A model generated the notes under the pieces. The model made no database searches. It saw nothing but the letters and a program-made list of their open reading frames with translations, and had not been told where the DNA came from. The position numbers and the translations under genes were made by a program. Shown here piece by piece: positions 16,912-25,315 of a stretch of 53,877 nt of DNA (the first letter of the stretch is position 1; the number at the start of each line of letters is the position of its first letter). Source of the stretch: Acetobacteraceae bacterium (GTDB lineage Bacteria; Pseudomonadota; Alphaproteobacteria; Acetobacterales; Acetobacteraceae); contig CANGNF010000035.1 of NCBI GenBank assembly GCA_947455205.1, forward strand, positions 1 to 53,877. Direction: 5' to 3'.

Positions 16912-19028
16912 CCGCCGACCCCGACCGGCTCTGGCTGCTGCTGCCGCTGGTGCTCCGCCAGCAGGACGAGGCCAATGGCGGCCCGCTGCGGCAACTGCTG
17001 CGGGTGATGGCCGAGCAGGCCGACACGCTGGAAGCCGGCATCGCCCGGCTGCACGACAACTGCTTCATCGAGACCTGCGAGGACTGGGTCGTCCCCTATA
17101 TCGGCCAGCTGATCGGCTGGCAGCCGGCGCTGGAAGCCCCGCCCGGCGGCCTGCCGCCGGAGGTTGCGGCGCCACGGCGCGAAGTGGCCAACACCATCCG
17201 CTGGCGCCGCCGCAAGGGCACGCTGGCGCTGCTGCCGGAACTGGCGCGCGACATCGCCGGCTGGCCGGCACGTGCGGTGGAGGCCGCCGCCCTGGTCGCC
17301 GCCACTGCCGCGCCCAACCTGCCGGGGCTGCGCCTGCCGGCGCTGGTGGATCTGCGCCAGGGGCACCGGCTGTCGCGCATCGGCTCGGCCTTCGACAGCC
17401 TGCCGCGCACGCCGGAGCTGCGCCGCGCGGACTCGCATCGGCGCCCTGGGCGCTACGGCCCCGCCACGCTGCTGCTGTTCGCGGCGCGCGCCCAGGTCTT
17501 CCCCATCACAAGGGGCGACGCCGCCTGCATCGAGGAGCGCGGCCGCCACTGCTTCACCTTCAGCGCGCTCGGCCAGGACGCGCCGCTCTACGCCCGCGCC
17601 CAGCCCGAGGCCGGGATGGAGGAGGCCGCCCTGCCGGTGCCGATCCGCCGCCGCCTGCTGCAGGAACGGGCCGCGGATGACCCCGCCGACAAGCCCGGCC
17701 TTTCGCCCCGCTGGTATGGCGCGGGCCGCAGCTTCGCGGTGTGGGCGCCAGGCTGGCCGGATGCCGCCGGCGACCTGGTGCCGCCGGAGCGCTTCGTCGT
17801 GGCCGACCTGGACAACTGGCGCTACCGCGCCCGCCCCGGCACGGTCGCCATAGACCCGGTGCGCGGCCGCCTGGCTTTCCCGCCCAACCAGCCGCCGCGC
17901 CGCGTCATCGTCAGCTGGCACTACGGCTTCAGCGGCCCGCTGGGTGGCGGCGAGTACCATCAGGCCGCGCCGCCGGCCGACGATGAGGTTCTGATCCGGG
18001 TGAAGGGCGAGGACGGCCTCGGGCATGACCGCCTGCTGGATGCCCTGGCCGAATGGCGCGCGCGCGGCGCCGCCCGGAGCATTATCGAGTTCGGTGGCAG
18101 CCAGACCTATGACGAAGCCCGCATCGCCATCGACATCCCCGCCGGCCACCAGCTGACGCTGCGCGCCGCCAGCGGCACCCGCCCGGTGCTGCGCCTGCTG
18201 GACCGCCAGGCCGGGCGCGAGGATTCGCTGCGGGTGAATGGCGGCGCCGGCAGCCGGCTGCGGCTGGAAGGGCTGACCATCAGCGGCCGGGCGCTGCGTG
18301 TCGCCGGCGCGATGGCGGCGCTGGAGCTGCGCCACTGCACCATGGTGCCGGGCTGGGACCTGCATGGCGACTGCACGCCGCACCACCCCGGCGGCGCCAG
18401 CCTGCTGCTGGAAGCCGGGGCGACGCGGGTCGAGATCAGCCACAGCATCCTCGGCGCCATCCTGGTCTCCCGCGGGGAGGCCGCGGACCCGCTGCCCATC
18501 ACCCTCCACGACAGCATCCTGGATGCCAGCGGCGGCCAGGGCCCGGCCATCGGCGCGCCCGGCGCGTTGGTGGCGCATGCCAGCCTGGCGCTGCACCGCT
18601 GCACCGTGCTGGGCGCGCTGGCGGTGCATGCCATCGCCCTGGCCGAGGACAGCATCCTGGACGGCGCGGTGCTGGTCGCCCGGCGCCAGGTCGGGTGCCT
18701 GCGCCACTGCTGGGTCGCCCCCGCCTCGCGCACGCCGCCGCGCCATGCCTGCCAGCCGGACCTCGGCACCACGCACCTGCATGGCGACGCGGCGCGGGAG
18801 GCGGCACGGGCGCTGGCGCCGCTGTTCACCAGCCGGCGCTACGGCACCCCCGGCTATGCCCGGCTGGCCCCAGGCTGCCCCGACGCCATCCGCACCGGCG
18901 CCGCCGACGAGGGGGAACTCGGCGCCTTCCACGACCTGTACTGGCCGCAGCGGGAAGCCGCGCTGCGCCGCCGGCTGCAGGAATACGTCCCGGCCGCCAC
19001 CGATGCCGGGCTGGTGTTCCTGGAATGA
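16908..19028 (+). CDS. gpI-like tail protein with beta-helix-like C-terminal half
   Basis: A 706-residue protein. Residues about 1-130 match the phage tail protein I / eCIS tail-protein pattern: LPLVLRQQDEANGGPLRQLLRVMAEQ, IARLHDNCFIETCEDWVVPYIGQLIGW and EVANTIRWRRRKGTLALLPELARDIAGWPARAVE. Residues about 440-640 are short repeated strands (LRLEGLTISGRALRV, VEISHSILGAILVS, ITLHDSILDASGGQGP, LHRCTVLGALAVHAIALAEDSIL), typical of a right-handed beta-helix. Such an arrangement could link the baseplate to a surface-recognition element. It overlaps Pvc12 by 4 bases. The N-terminal assignment is good; a host-binding function for the C-terminus is inference. Confidence 0.75.
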   Translation: MTADPDRLWLLLPLVLRQQDEANGGPLRQLLRVMAEQADTLEAGIARLHDNCFIETCEDWVVPYIGQLIGWQPALEAPPGGLPPEVAAPRREVANTIRWRRRKGTLALLPELARDIAGWPARAVEAAALVAATAAPNLPGLRLPALVDLRQGHRLSRIGSAFDSLPRTPELRRADSHRRPGRYGPATLLLFAARAQVFPITRGDAACIEERGRHCFTFSALGQDAPLYARAQPEAGMEEAALPVPIRRRLLQERAADDPADKPGLSPRWYGAGRSFAVWAPGWPDAAGDLVPPERFVVADLDNWRYRARPGTVAIDPVRGRLAFPPNQPPRRVIVSWHYGFSGPLGGGEYHQAAPPADDEVLIRVKGEDGLGHDRLLDALAEWRARGAARSIIEFGGSQTYDEARIAIDIPAGHQLTLRAASGTRPVLRLLDRQAGREDSLRVNGGAGSRLRLEGLTISGRALRVAGAMAALELRHCTMVPGWDLHGDCTPHHPGGASLLLEAGATRVEISHSILGAILVSRGEAADPLPITLHDSILDASGGQGPAIGAPGALVAHASLALHRCTVLGALAVHAIALAEDSILDGAVLVARRQVGCLRHCWVAPASRTPPRHACQPDLGTTHLHGDAAREAARALAPLFTSRRYGTPGYARLAPGCPDAIRTGAADEGELGAFHDLYWPQREAALRRRLQEYVPAATDAGLVFLE

Positions 19029-19062
19029 CCGCAACCCGGCGCCACCACGGGAGGAATGACGC

Positions 19063-20451
19063 ATGAAGGGCGACTTCACGCGCGACAGCTTCGCCGCCAA
19101 CCGGCGCAACACCCGCGTGGTGCTGCAGCAGGGCCGCCTGCTGCTGGATGCCGACTGGAACGAGCAGGTCGCCATTCTGCTGCACCGGATGGAGACCATG
19201 ATCCGCGACCTGGTCGGCCCCTATGGCGGGCCGGAGGGCGATTGCGGCTTCGAGATCCGCGCCGAGGGCCCCGACGGCCCGTTGCAGAACGACTTCGGCA
19301 TCGGCACCGGCCGCTACTACGTGGGCGGCCTGCTGTGCGAGAACACCGACCCGGCGTTGACCTTCAGCGGCCAGGGCTTCGCCCCTTCGCGCGATGCGCT
19401 GCGGCCCGGCCGCCCCTACCTGGTCTACCTGGACGCCTGGGAGGACTACGTCAGCCCGCAGGAAGACCCGGCGATGCGGGAAGTGGCGCTGGGCGGCGCC
19501 GATACCGCCGGCCGCGCCCGCGTGTTCTGGCGCGTGCAGGCGTGGGAGATGGATGACGCGACGACGAAGCTGCTGCGCTCGCCCACCAACCCCGCCGGCT
19601 TCACCAACGACAAGCTGGACAGCGAATGGGCCAAGCTGACCGAGCGGTTCCAGCCCCCGGAACGCGGCCAGCTGCGCGTGCGCGTGACCGAGCCCGCCAC
19701 CGCCGACGACCTGCCGCCCAGCATTGTGGCGCCAGGCTCCGGCTATCGGGGGCCGGAGAACCACCTGTATCGGGTGGAGGTGCATACCGGCGGCCGCGCG
19801 GCCGAGGGCGCCACCTTCAAGTGGTCGCGCGACAATGGCTCCGTGCTGGTGCCGGTGCTGGCGCTGGCCGGCAACGTGGCGACGCTGGGGCCGACCGGGC
19901 CGGATGCCCGCATCGCCCTGGCCATCGGCGACATCGTGGAGGCGGTGGAACCGCGCGCCGCCGCCTTCGGCCGGCCTGGGCCGCTGTTCCGCATCACCGA
20001 CCTGCCGGCGGATGGCGAGGTGGTGCTGCAGGGCAATGGCCGCCTGCCGCCTGCCGAGGGCCTGCTGCTACGCCGCTGGGACCAGCGCCAGGGGGTGGAG
20101 GGCCGCCGCGGCCTGGTGCTGCAGGACGGCGCCGCCAAGCTGCTGGAGGGCGACGGCGACAGCAACTGGCTGCCGCTGGAGGACGGTATCCTGGTGCAGT
20201 TCAGGAAGACCGATTGCAGCTACCGCAGCGGCGACTACTGGCTGATCCCCGCGCGCACGACCGATGGCGGCATCGTGGACTGGCCTGCCGACGCCCAGGG
20301 CCGGCCCACGCCGCAACCGCCGCATGGCATCCGGCACCGGTATGCGCCGCTGGGCATCGTCAACTTCACGGGCGGTGGCGTGGCAGTGGACTGCGCCAGC
20401 CGTATCGCCTTCCGCATGTCGCTCGACCGCCCCTCGCTGAGCCGGGCCTGA
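19063..20451 (+). CDS. DUF6519 eCIS protein
   Basis: A 462-residue protein that begins with the family string MKGDFTRDSF..RRNTRVVLQQGRLLLDADWNEQ, typical of the DUF6519 proteins found at the end of eCIS operons. The rest is beta-rich with a YYVGGLLCENTDP segment, RPYLVYLDAWEDYVS and FKWSRDNGSVLVPVL. The start is decided by a GGAGG at 19050-19054, 8 bases upstream of ATG 19063. It is separated by 34 bases from the gpI-like gene. The role is unknown in general; the position after the baseplate genes suggests an external baseplate or fibre-like component. Confidence 0.8.
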   Translation: MKGDFTRDSFAANRRNTRVVLQQGRLLLDADWNEQVAILLHRMETMIRDLVGPYGGPEGDCGFEIRAEGPDGPLQNDFGIGTGRYYVGGLLCENTDPALTFSGQGFAPSRDALRPGRPYLVYLDAWEDYVSPQEDPAMREVALGGADTAGRARVFWRVQAWEMDDATTKLLRSPTNPAGFTNDKLDSEWAKLTERFQPPERGQLRVRVTEPATADDLPPSIVAPGSGYRGPENHLYRVEVHTGGRAAEGATFKWSRDNGSVLVPVLALAGNVATLGPTGPDARIALAIGDIVEAVEPRAAAFGRPGPLFRITDLPADGEVVLQGNGRLPPAEGLLLRRWDQRQGVEGRRGLVLQDGAAKLLEGDGDSNWLPLEDGILVQFRKTDCSYRSGDYWLIPARTTDGGIVDWPADAQGRPTPQPPHGIRHRYAPLGIVNFTGGGVAVDCASRIAFRMSLDRPSLSRA

Positions 20452-20460
20452 CGCGGCGCC

Positions 20461-21714
20461 ATGGCGGACCGGATCGGCCAGTGCCCGAACTGCAACCGCC
20501 CGGTGTTTACGGGTGAGAGGCGGTGCTTCTGCGGCTTCGACCTGCGCACGACCATTGCCGGCTGGGACCGGCACAAGGAGGAACTGGCTGCGCTGGAGCG
20601 AGAGGCGGCAGAGCGCGCGCGGGCGGCGGCGCAGGAGGAGGCGGCCGGGACGGAGGCTGGGCGGGAGGCGGAGGCCGAGCGTCAGCGGATCGCTGCCCAG
20701 CAGGCTGCCGAAGCCGAGGCCCAGCGCGCCCGCGATGCCGAGACTGAGCGCCAGCGCGTCGCCGCCCAACAGGCCGCCGAAGCCGAAGCCCAGCGCACCC
20801 GCAACGCCGACGCCGAGCGTCAGCGGATCGCCGTCCAGCAGGCCGCCGGAGTTGAAGCCCAGCGCGCCCGCGATGCCGAGACTGAGCGCCAGCACATCGC
20901 CGCCCAACACGCCGCCGAGGCAGAAGCCCAGCGCACCCGCAACGCCGACGCCGAGCGCCTCGCCGCGCGACACGCCGCCGAGGCCGAAGCCCAACGCGCC
21001 CGCGACGCCCAGCGCCAGCCCGTGCCACCGCTACCGCCACCCCAGCCGGACCCGCGCCGCCGCACCCTGGCCATGGGCGCCGCCGGCGGCGGCATGCTGG
21101 CGCTGGGCGGCCTGGTCATGTGGCTGCTTCAGCCTGCCTCCCCCTCCAGCCCGCAACCGCCTCGGCCCCGGCCGCCGGAGCCGCCGCGCCCCCCACCCAA
21201 CAACTCCCCGCCGATACGCGTGCCCTCGGATTCGCCCCCGCCCACCGATCAGCCGCCCGCCGATCCGCCGCCCACCGATCCGCCGGCCATCGACGCCACC
21301 GCCAACCCCACCGCCCGCGCCATCATCGCCAAGGGCGCCATGCTGGGGGTGGAGATCGGTCGCGGCGAGCACCGGGCCGAAGCGCTGCGCCTGCTGGTCG
21401 CCGGGGTGCGGCGAGAGGCCGGCGGTGACCCGAACCTGGCCGCCAACCTGCCGACCTGGCAGGCCTCCCTGCAAGCCGCCGAGGCGGCGCTGGACCAGCA
21501 GCTCAACGCCTATGTCGCCACGCTGCACGAGCTGAAGGCCTTGCCCCCGGACGACCTGCTGCGGGAAGCGCGCAGGGTGCTGGCCGACCCCGCCTATGCC
21601 GGCACTGCCGTGGCGCGCGCCATCGAGACACTGCTGGCGGAAACCGCGGCCGTGCGCGGCGGCGCGGTGCCCGACCACGCGCAACTGCGCCGTGCCCTCG
21701 CCCAGCCGCCCTGA
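20461..21714 (+). CDS. Zinc-ribbon / coiled-coil / single-TM protein
   Basis: A 417-residue protein with four regions. Residues 1-30 hold CPNC and a later CFC pair (C8, C11, C22, C24), a likely zinc ribbon. Residues about 40-185 are charged and helical, with a 23-residue repeat (EAQRARDAETERQR.. alternating with EAQRTRNADAERQR..) at 20716-21015, predicted to form a long coiled coil. Residues about 202-223 form one hydrophobic segment (LAMGAAGGGMLALGGLVMWLL). A Pro-rich linker follows (about 224-280) and then a ~135-residue helical domain. The topology would place the coiled coil and zinc ribbon in the cytoplasm and the C-terminus in the periplasm. It starts 9 bases after the DUF6519 stop, so it may be the next gene in the eCIS operon. 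Function not recognised. Confidence 0.7.
   Translation: MADRIGQCPNCNRPVFTGERRCFCGFDLRTTIAGWDRHKEELAALEREAAERARAAAQEEAAGTEAGREAEAERQRIAAQQAAEAEAQRARDAETERQRVAAQQAAEAEAQRTRNADAERQRIAVQQAAGVEAQRARDAETERQHIAAQHAAEAEAQRTRNADAERLAARHAAEAEAQRARDAQRQPVPPLPPPQPDPRRRTLAMGAAGGGMLALGGLVMWLLQPASPSSPQPPRPRPPEPPRPPPNNSPPIRVPSDSPPPTDQPPADPPPTDPPAIDATANPTARAIIAKGAMLGVEIGRGEHRAEALRLLVAGVRREAGGDPNLAANLPTWQASLQAAEAALDQQLNAYVATLHELKALPPDDLLREARRVLADPAYAGTAVARAIETLLAETAAVRGGAVPDHAQLRRALAQPP
20716..21015 (+). repeat. 23-codon coiled-coil repeat within the zinc-ribbon/TM gene
   Basis: Four to five degenerate 69-base units encode EAQRARDAETERQR... and EAQRTRNADAERQR... alternately, giving a 46-residue (138-base) higher-order period. 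The fourth unit is two codons shorter. The pattern forms charged heptad-like helix and may vary in copy number between strains. Confidence 0.75.
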
Positions 21715-21729
21715 CCGGAGGACCCCTTC

Positions 21730-22401
21730 ATGCGCGCCCGATTGCTGCTGCTCACCGGCCTGGCCAGCCTGCTCGGCGCCTGCGCCGGCGCCCCACCAAC
21801 CACCCCGGCGGAGGCCGCGCTGCAGGAGCGATCGCAGCGCTACAGCACCACGGTGGCCACCGGCGCCGGGGCCGGCGGTGCGCTCGGCCTGCTGGTCGGC
21901 GCGCTGGCCTGCCGCGGCAATGCCGGCTGCATTGCCGGCGCCACCGTGGCCGGCGGTGCGCTGGGCGCCGGCACCGGCGTCTTCGTGGCCGACCGCAACG
22001 ACAGCTCGGCCGAGGCGGAACGCGTGGTCGGCGGCCGTATCGCCGTCGCGCAGCACGACAACCAGCGCTTCGCCGAGGACCTGGCGGTGCTGCGCCAGGC
22101 GACGGAGGAACGGCGCCGCAGCCTGGCCAGCCTGCAGGTGGCGCTGCGCCAGGGCAGCGCCAGCCGCGCGCAGCTGGGCACGGAGCGCGCGGCGCTGGAG
22201 CGCAACCACAAGGCGGCGCAGCGCATGGCGGCGGAGATGACGGCCAGCAGCCAGCGCCTGGCGGCCGATATCACCAGCCTGCAGGGCAGCGCCCCCGGCG
22301 CGCTGCTGGCCCAGCAGCAACGGCTGGAACAGTTGCGCGGCGAAACCCAGCAGGAAGTGGACCGCATGGCGCAGGCGCTCGGCGCCCTGCCGCCGGCGTG
22401 A
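21730..22401 (+). CDS. Glycine-zipper lipoprotein
   Basis: A 223-residue protein with a lipoprotein signal peptide (MRARLLLLTGLASLLGAC; lipobox LGAC with C18). Residues about 40-85 form a glycine-zipper-like hydrophobic hairpin (TGAGAGGALGLLVGALACRGNAGCIAGATVAGGALGAGTGVFVADR). Residues about 95-220 are a charged coiled coil. Glycine zippers of this type insert in or pack against membranes. The gene has a GGAGGA Shine-Dalgarno (21716-21721) before ATG 21730 and lies 15 bases after the TM protein. The three genes 20461-22937 look like one envelope module. Function is not known. Confidence 0.72.
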   Translation: MRARLLLLTGLASLLGACAGAPPTTPAEAALQERSQRYSTTVATGAGAGGALGLLVGALACRGNAGCIAGATVAGGALGAGTGVFVADRNDSSAEAERVVGGRIAVAQHDNQRFAEDLAVLRQATEERRRSLASLQVALRQGSASRAQLGTERAALERNHKAAQRMAAEMTASSQRLAADITSLQGSAPGALLAQQQRLEQLRGETQQEVDRMAQALGALPPA

Positions 22402-22409
22402 GGCTCGCC

Positions 22410-22937
22410 ATGCCCCGCCCCGCCCCCATGCTGGCTACCCTGGTGCTGTTGGCGGCCTGCCAGACCAACCCGGACCCAGCCCAGGCTGGGTTCTTCTCCG
22501 GCCTGGGCAATATCGCGTCCGGCACCTACCGGCAGCGCGCGGACGCCCAGCAGGCCCAGTTGCAGGCGCTGGGCCGGCAGAACCTGGCCATGCGGCAATC
22601 GGCCGTCGAGGAGAAGGCCGAGCAGGCCCGGCTGAGCGACGAACGCGCCAGGCTGCAACGCCGCAACGCCAGCCTGCGGGCCGAGCTGGCCACCATGCGC
22701 CGGGAGCTGGACGCCGCCCGCGCCAGCGGCCAGGCCGACCAGGCCCGGCTGCGCGGGCTTTCGGCGCAACTGGCCACGCTGGAGCAAGCCAGCGCCCAGC
22801 TGACCGAGAGCCACGCCGAAAGCGACCGCCTGGCCCAGCAGATCACCGAGGCCGAAGCCCGCCGCGCCCGGCTGCGCGCGCTGATGGACCAGGCGCTGGC
22901 GCCCCAGCGACCGGCCGCGCCACCGCCGGGCTCATGA
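22410..22937 (+). CDS. Coiled-coil lipoprotein
   Basis: A 175-residue protein. The N-terminus MPRPAPMLATLVLLAAC is a lipoprotein signal with lipobox LAAC, then a short GFFSGLGNIASGTY segment and a long Arg/Gln/Ala-rich coiled coil (about residues 40-160, for example RADAQQAQLQALGRQ and DQARLRGLSAQLATLEQASAQL) ending in a Pro tail. The start at ATG 22410 gives a conventional signal peptide; a GTG at 22398 would add four residues and overlap the preceding stop. Likely co-transcribed with the glycine-zipper lipoprotein 8 bases upstream. Could be an outer-membrane-tethered spacer. Confidence 0.68.
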   Translation: MPRPAPMLATLVLLAACQTNPDPAQAGFFSGLGNIASGTYRQRADAQQAQLQALGRQNLAMRQSAVEEKAEQARLSDERARLQRRNASLRAELATMRRELDAARASGQADQARLRGLSAQLATLEQASAQLTESHAESDRLAQQITEAEARRARLRALMDQALAPQRPAAPPPGS

Positions 22938-23076
22938 GGCGCGGCGGGGGCAAACAAGCCGCTGCGGCTGACCCCGGGGGCGCCCGGCCCCGCGGGTCAT
23001 CAGCAAAGGGTGAACGGCGTGCAGGCCAGCGCCTTGCTACCCCTTGCGCAGGCCCGCGCCGGCCACAGGACGAAAT

Positions 23077-23988
23077 ATGGCTGATGATCCCTACTCGGTA
23101 CTCGGTGTGGCGCGGGATGCGACGCAGGAGGCGATCAAGCAGGCCTACCGCAAACTGGCGCGGCAGCACCACCCGGACCTGAACCCGGGCAAGCCGGAGG
23201 CGGAGGCGCGCTTCAAGGCGGCCTCGGCGGCCAATGAATTGCTGTCCGACCCCGAGAAGCGGGCGCGCTTCGACCGCGGCGAGATCAATGCCGAAGGCGA
23301 GGAGCAGGCGCCGGCCGGCGGTTACCGCCGCCACGCCGATGCAGCCGGCGGCGAACGCTACGCCGGCCAGGCGCCCGACCCCGCCATGTTCGACGACCTG
23401 CTGGCCGAGATGTTCCGCAGCCGGACGCGCAGCGAGGCCGCGCCGCGCCAGGGCGAGGACGAGCATTATCGGCTGCAGGTCAGCTTCCGCGACACCGTGC
23501 TGGGCGCTACCGAGACGCTGACCCTGCCCGATGGCCGCACGCTCAGCGTGAAGGTGCCGGCCGGCGTCACCAGCGGCCAGGTGCTGCGGCTGCGCGGCCA
23601 GGGCGGCCCAGGGTGGCGCGGCGGCGCGGCCGGCGACGCGATGATCGAGCTGACCGTCGCCGCGCATCCGCTGTATCGGCGGGACGGCTTCGACCTGCTG
23701 ATGGAGTTGCCGGTGACGCTGCGCGAGGCGGTGCTGGGCGGGCCGGTGGAGGTGCCCACCCCCGGTGGGCCGCTGCGCGTCACCCTGCCGGCGGGCAGCG
23801 ACAGCGGGCGGGTGATCCGCCTGCGCGGCAAGGGCGTGGCCGCCCATGGCCAGCGCGTGGCGGGCGACCTGCTGCTGACGCTGCGCGTCGTTGTCGGCCC
23901 GCCCGACGCAGCGCTGGAAAGCTTTCTGCGCGACTGGCAGCCGGCCAACCCGGTGGACCCGCGCGCCGGGCTGGAGGCCATGGCATGA
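23077..23988 (+). CDS. cbpA: Curved-DNA-binding J-protein CbpA
   Basis: A 303-residue DnaJ-family co-chaperone. Residues 1-68 are a J-domain (DDPYSVLGVARDATQEAIKQAYRKLARQHHPDLNPG) with the catalytic HPD tripeptide that stimulates Hsp70 ATPase. A short Gly/Arg-poor linker (about 70-125) follows, then two DnaJ_C beta domains (about 128-285) with LPDGRTLSVKVPAGVTSGQVLRLRGQG and VEVPTPGGPLRVTLPAGSDSGRVIRLRGKG. There is no CxxCxGxG zinc finger, which distinguishes it from DnaJ and fits CbpA. It overlaps cbpM by 4 bases, the usual cbpAM arrangement. Length is normal (E. coli CbpA is about 306 residues). Confidence 0.9.
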   Translation: MADDPYSVLGVARDATQEAIKQAYRKLARQHHPDLNPGKPEAEARFKAASAANELLSDPEKRARFDRGEINAEGEEQAPAGGYRRHADAAGGERYAGQAPDPAMFDDLLAEMFRSRTRSEAAPRQGEDEHYRLQVSFRDTVLGATETLTLPDGRTLSVKVPAGVTSGQVLRLRGQGGPGWRGGAAGDAMIELTVAAHPLYRRDGFDLLMELPVTLREAVLGGPVEVPTPGGPLRVTLPAGSDSGRVIRLRGKGVAAHGQRVAGDLLLTLRVVVGPPDAALESFLRDWQPANPVDPRAGLEAMA

Positions 23989-24266
23989 TCACGCTGGATA
24001 TCCTGCGCGCTCGCTTCACCAGGCTGGAGCCGGACGACCTGCGCCGCTGGATCGCCGAGGGCTATGTGCGGGCGGAGGCGCGGGAGGATGAGCTTGTCTT
24101 CCACGAGATCGACGCCGAGCGCGTGCGCCTGATTTTGGAGCTGCGGGAAACCATGGCAGTGAACGACGCGGCGCTGCCGGTGGTGCTCTCGCTGCTCGAC
24201 CAGGTCTATGCGCTGCGGCGGCGCCTGCGGGAGGCTGGCGTGCCACCGGACGGCCCGGCGGGGTAG
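23985..24266 (+). CDS. cbpM: Chaperone modulator CbpM
   Basis: A 93-residue MerR-like helical protein: ITLDILRARFTRLEPDDLRRWIAEGYVRA at the N-terminus (helix-turn-helix-like) followed by FHEIDAERVRLILELRETMAVNDAALPVVLSLLDQVYALRRRL. This matches CbpM, which binds the J-domain of CbpA and blocks its co-chaperone and DNA-binding activity. The ATGA overlap with cbpA ensures matched synthesis. Small but well supported by synteny. Confidence 0.88.
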   Translation: MITLDILRARFTRLEPDDLRRWIAEGYVRAEAREDELVFHEIDAERVRLILELRETMAVNDAALPVVLSLLDQVYALRRRLREAGVPPDGPAG

Positions 24267-24313
24267 CCGCGGCACCGGGGGCTACGGGTACTGCGTCGCC
24301 CTGCCCTCGGCCC

Positions 24314-25315
24314 TCACTCGGCGTCGCCGGCGACGAGTTCATGCAGGGCGTGCCCCGTTTCCTCAAAGGCCGTGATGTTGGCCATGGTGGTCTGCGCGAT
24401 CGCCGTCATCGCCTCCGTGGTGAAGAACCCCTGGTGCCCCGTCACCAGGACATTCGGGAAGGTGAGCAGGCGGGCGAAGACGTCGTCGCCGATCATCTGG
24501 TCGGACAGGTCCTCGAAGAACAGCCCGGCCTCTTCCTCATACACGTCGAGGCCCAGGTGACCGATCGCGCCGCTCTTGAGCCCGGCGATGACGGCCGGCG
24601 TATCCACGATGCCGCCGCGGCTGGTGTTGATGAGCATCACGCCGGGCTTCATGCGGGCGATGGTCGCGGCGTTGATGAGGTGCCGCGTTGGTGGCGTCAG
24701 CGGGCAGTGCAGGGAAAGGATATCCGCCGTCGCCAGCACGGCATCCAGCGAGAGGTAGTTGACGCCCAGCGCGACCAGGCCGGCGTCCGGGCTGGGGTCG
24801 TGCGCTGCCACGTTGCAGCCCAGGCCGCGCATGATCCTGGCGAAGGCGGCGCCGATGCGGCCCGTGCCGACAACACCGACGGTACGCCCCTTCAGGTTGA
24901 AGCCGAGCAGCCCCTCCAGGGCGAAGTTGCCTTCGCGCACCCGCGCCCAGGCGCGATGGGTGTTGCGGTTCAGCGCCAGGATCAGCGCCAGCGTATGCTC
25001 GGCCACCGCATCCGGCGAATAGGCGGGCACGTTGGCGATGGCGATGCCATGGTGCTTCGCCGCCGCCAGGTCGACGTTGTTGTAGCCGGCCGAACGCAGC
25101 GCAACCAGGCGCACGCCGAAGCCGCTGAACGCGGCCAGGACGGCCGCATTCACCTGGTCGTTGACGAAGGCGCAGACCGCGCCTGCGCCGCGCGCCAGCA
25201 CGGCTGTCTCCGGCGTCAGGCGCGGCTCCAAAAAGGTCAGGCGATGCTGGCTGGGCGCAGCCGCTGCCAGGAAATGGGCATCGTAGGGTTTGGTGCCGAA
25301 GACCGTGACATCCAT
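24314..25315 (-). CDS. ldhA: D-lactate dehydrogenase (NAD-dependent, fermentative type)
   Basis: A 333-residue D-2-hydroxyacid dehydrogenase. The Rossmann dinucleotide motif is [10 protein letters not shown] (about residues 146-155). The catalytic triad is in its usual places: R in NTSRGG, E in [14 protein letters not shown] in [11 protein letters not shown]. The [30 protein letters not shown] string is specific to the LdhA branch that reduces pyruvate to D-lactate. Length agrees with E. coli LdhA (329). It runs convergently to cbpM (47 bases between stops) and divergently from the gene at 25662. It could also act on related 2-oxo acids. Confidence 0.88.
   Translation of the reverse strand: MDVTVFGTKPYDAHFLAAAAPSQHRLTFLEPRLTPETAVLARGAGAVCAFVNDQVNAAVLAAFSGFGVRLVALRSAGYNNVDLAAAKHHGIAIANVPAYSPDAVAEHTLALILALNRNTHRAWARVREGNFALEGLLGFNLKGRTVGVVGTGRIGAAFARIMRGLGCNVAAHDPSPDAGLVALGVNYLSLDAVLATADILSLHCPLTPPTRHLINAATIARMKPGVMLINTSRGGIVDTPAVIAGLKSGAIGHLGLDVYEEEAGLFFEDLSDQMIGDDVFARLLTFPNVLVTGHQGFFTTEAMTAIAQTTMANITAFEETGHALHELVAGDAE

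Noticed and set aside
20716..21015. Regularly spaced 69-base repeats that could suggest a CRISPR array
   Set aside because: The repeats are degenerate, contiguous without spacers and in frame with a coiled-coil coding region.
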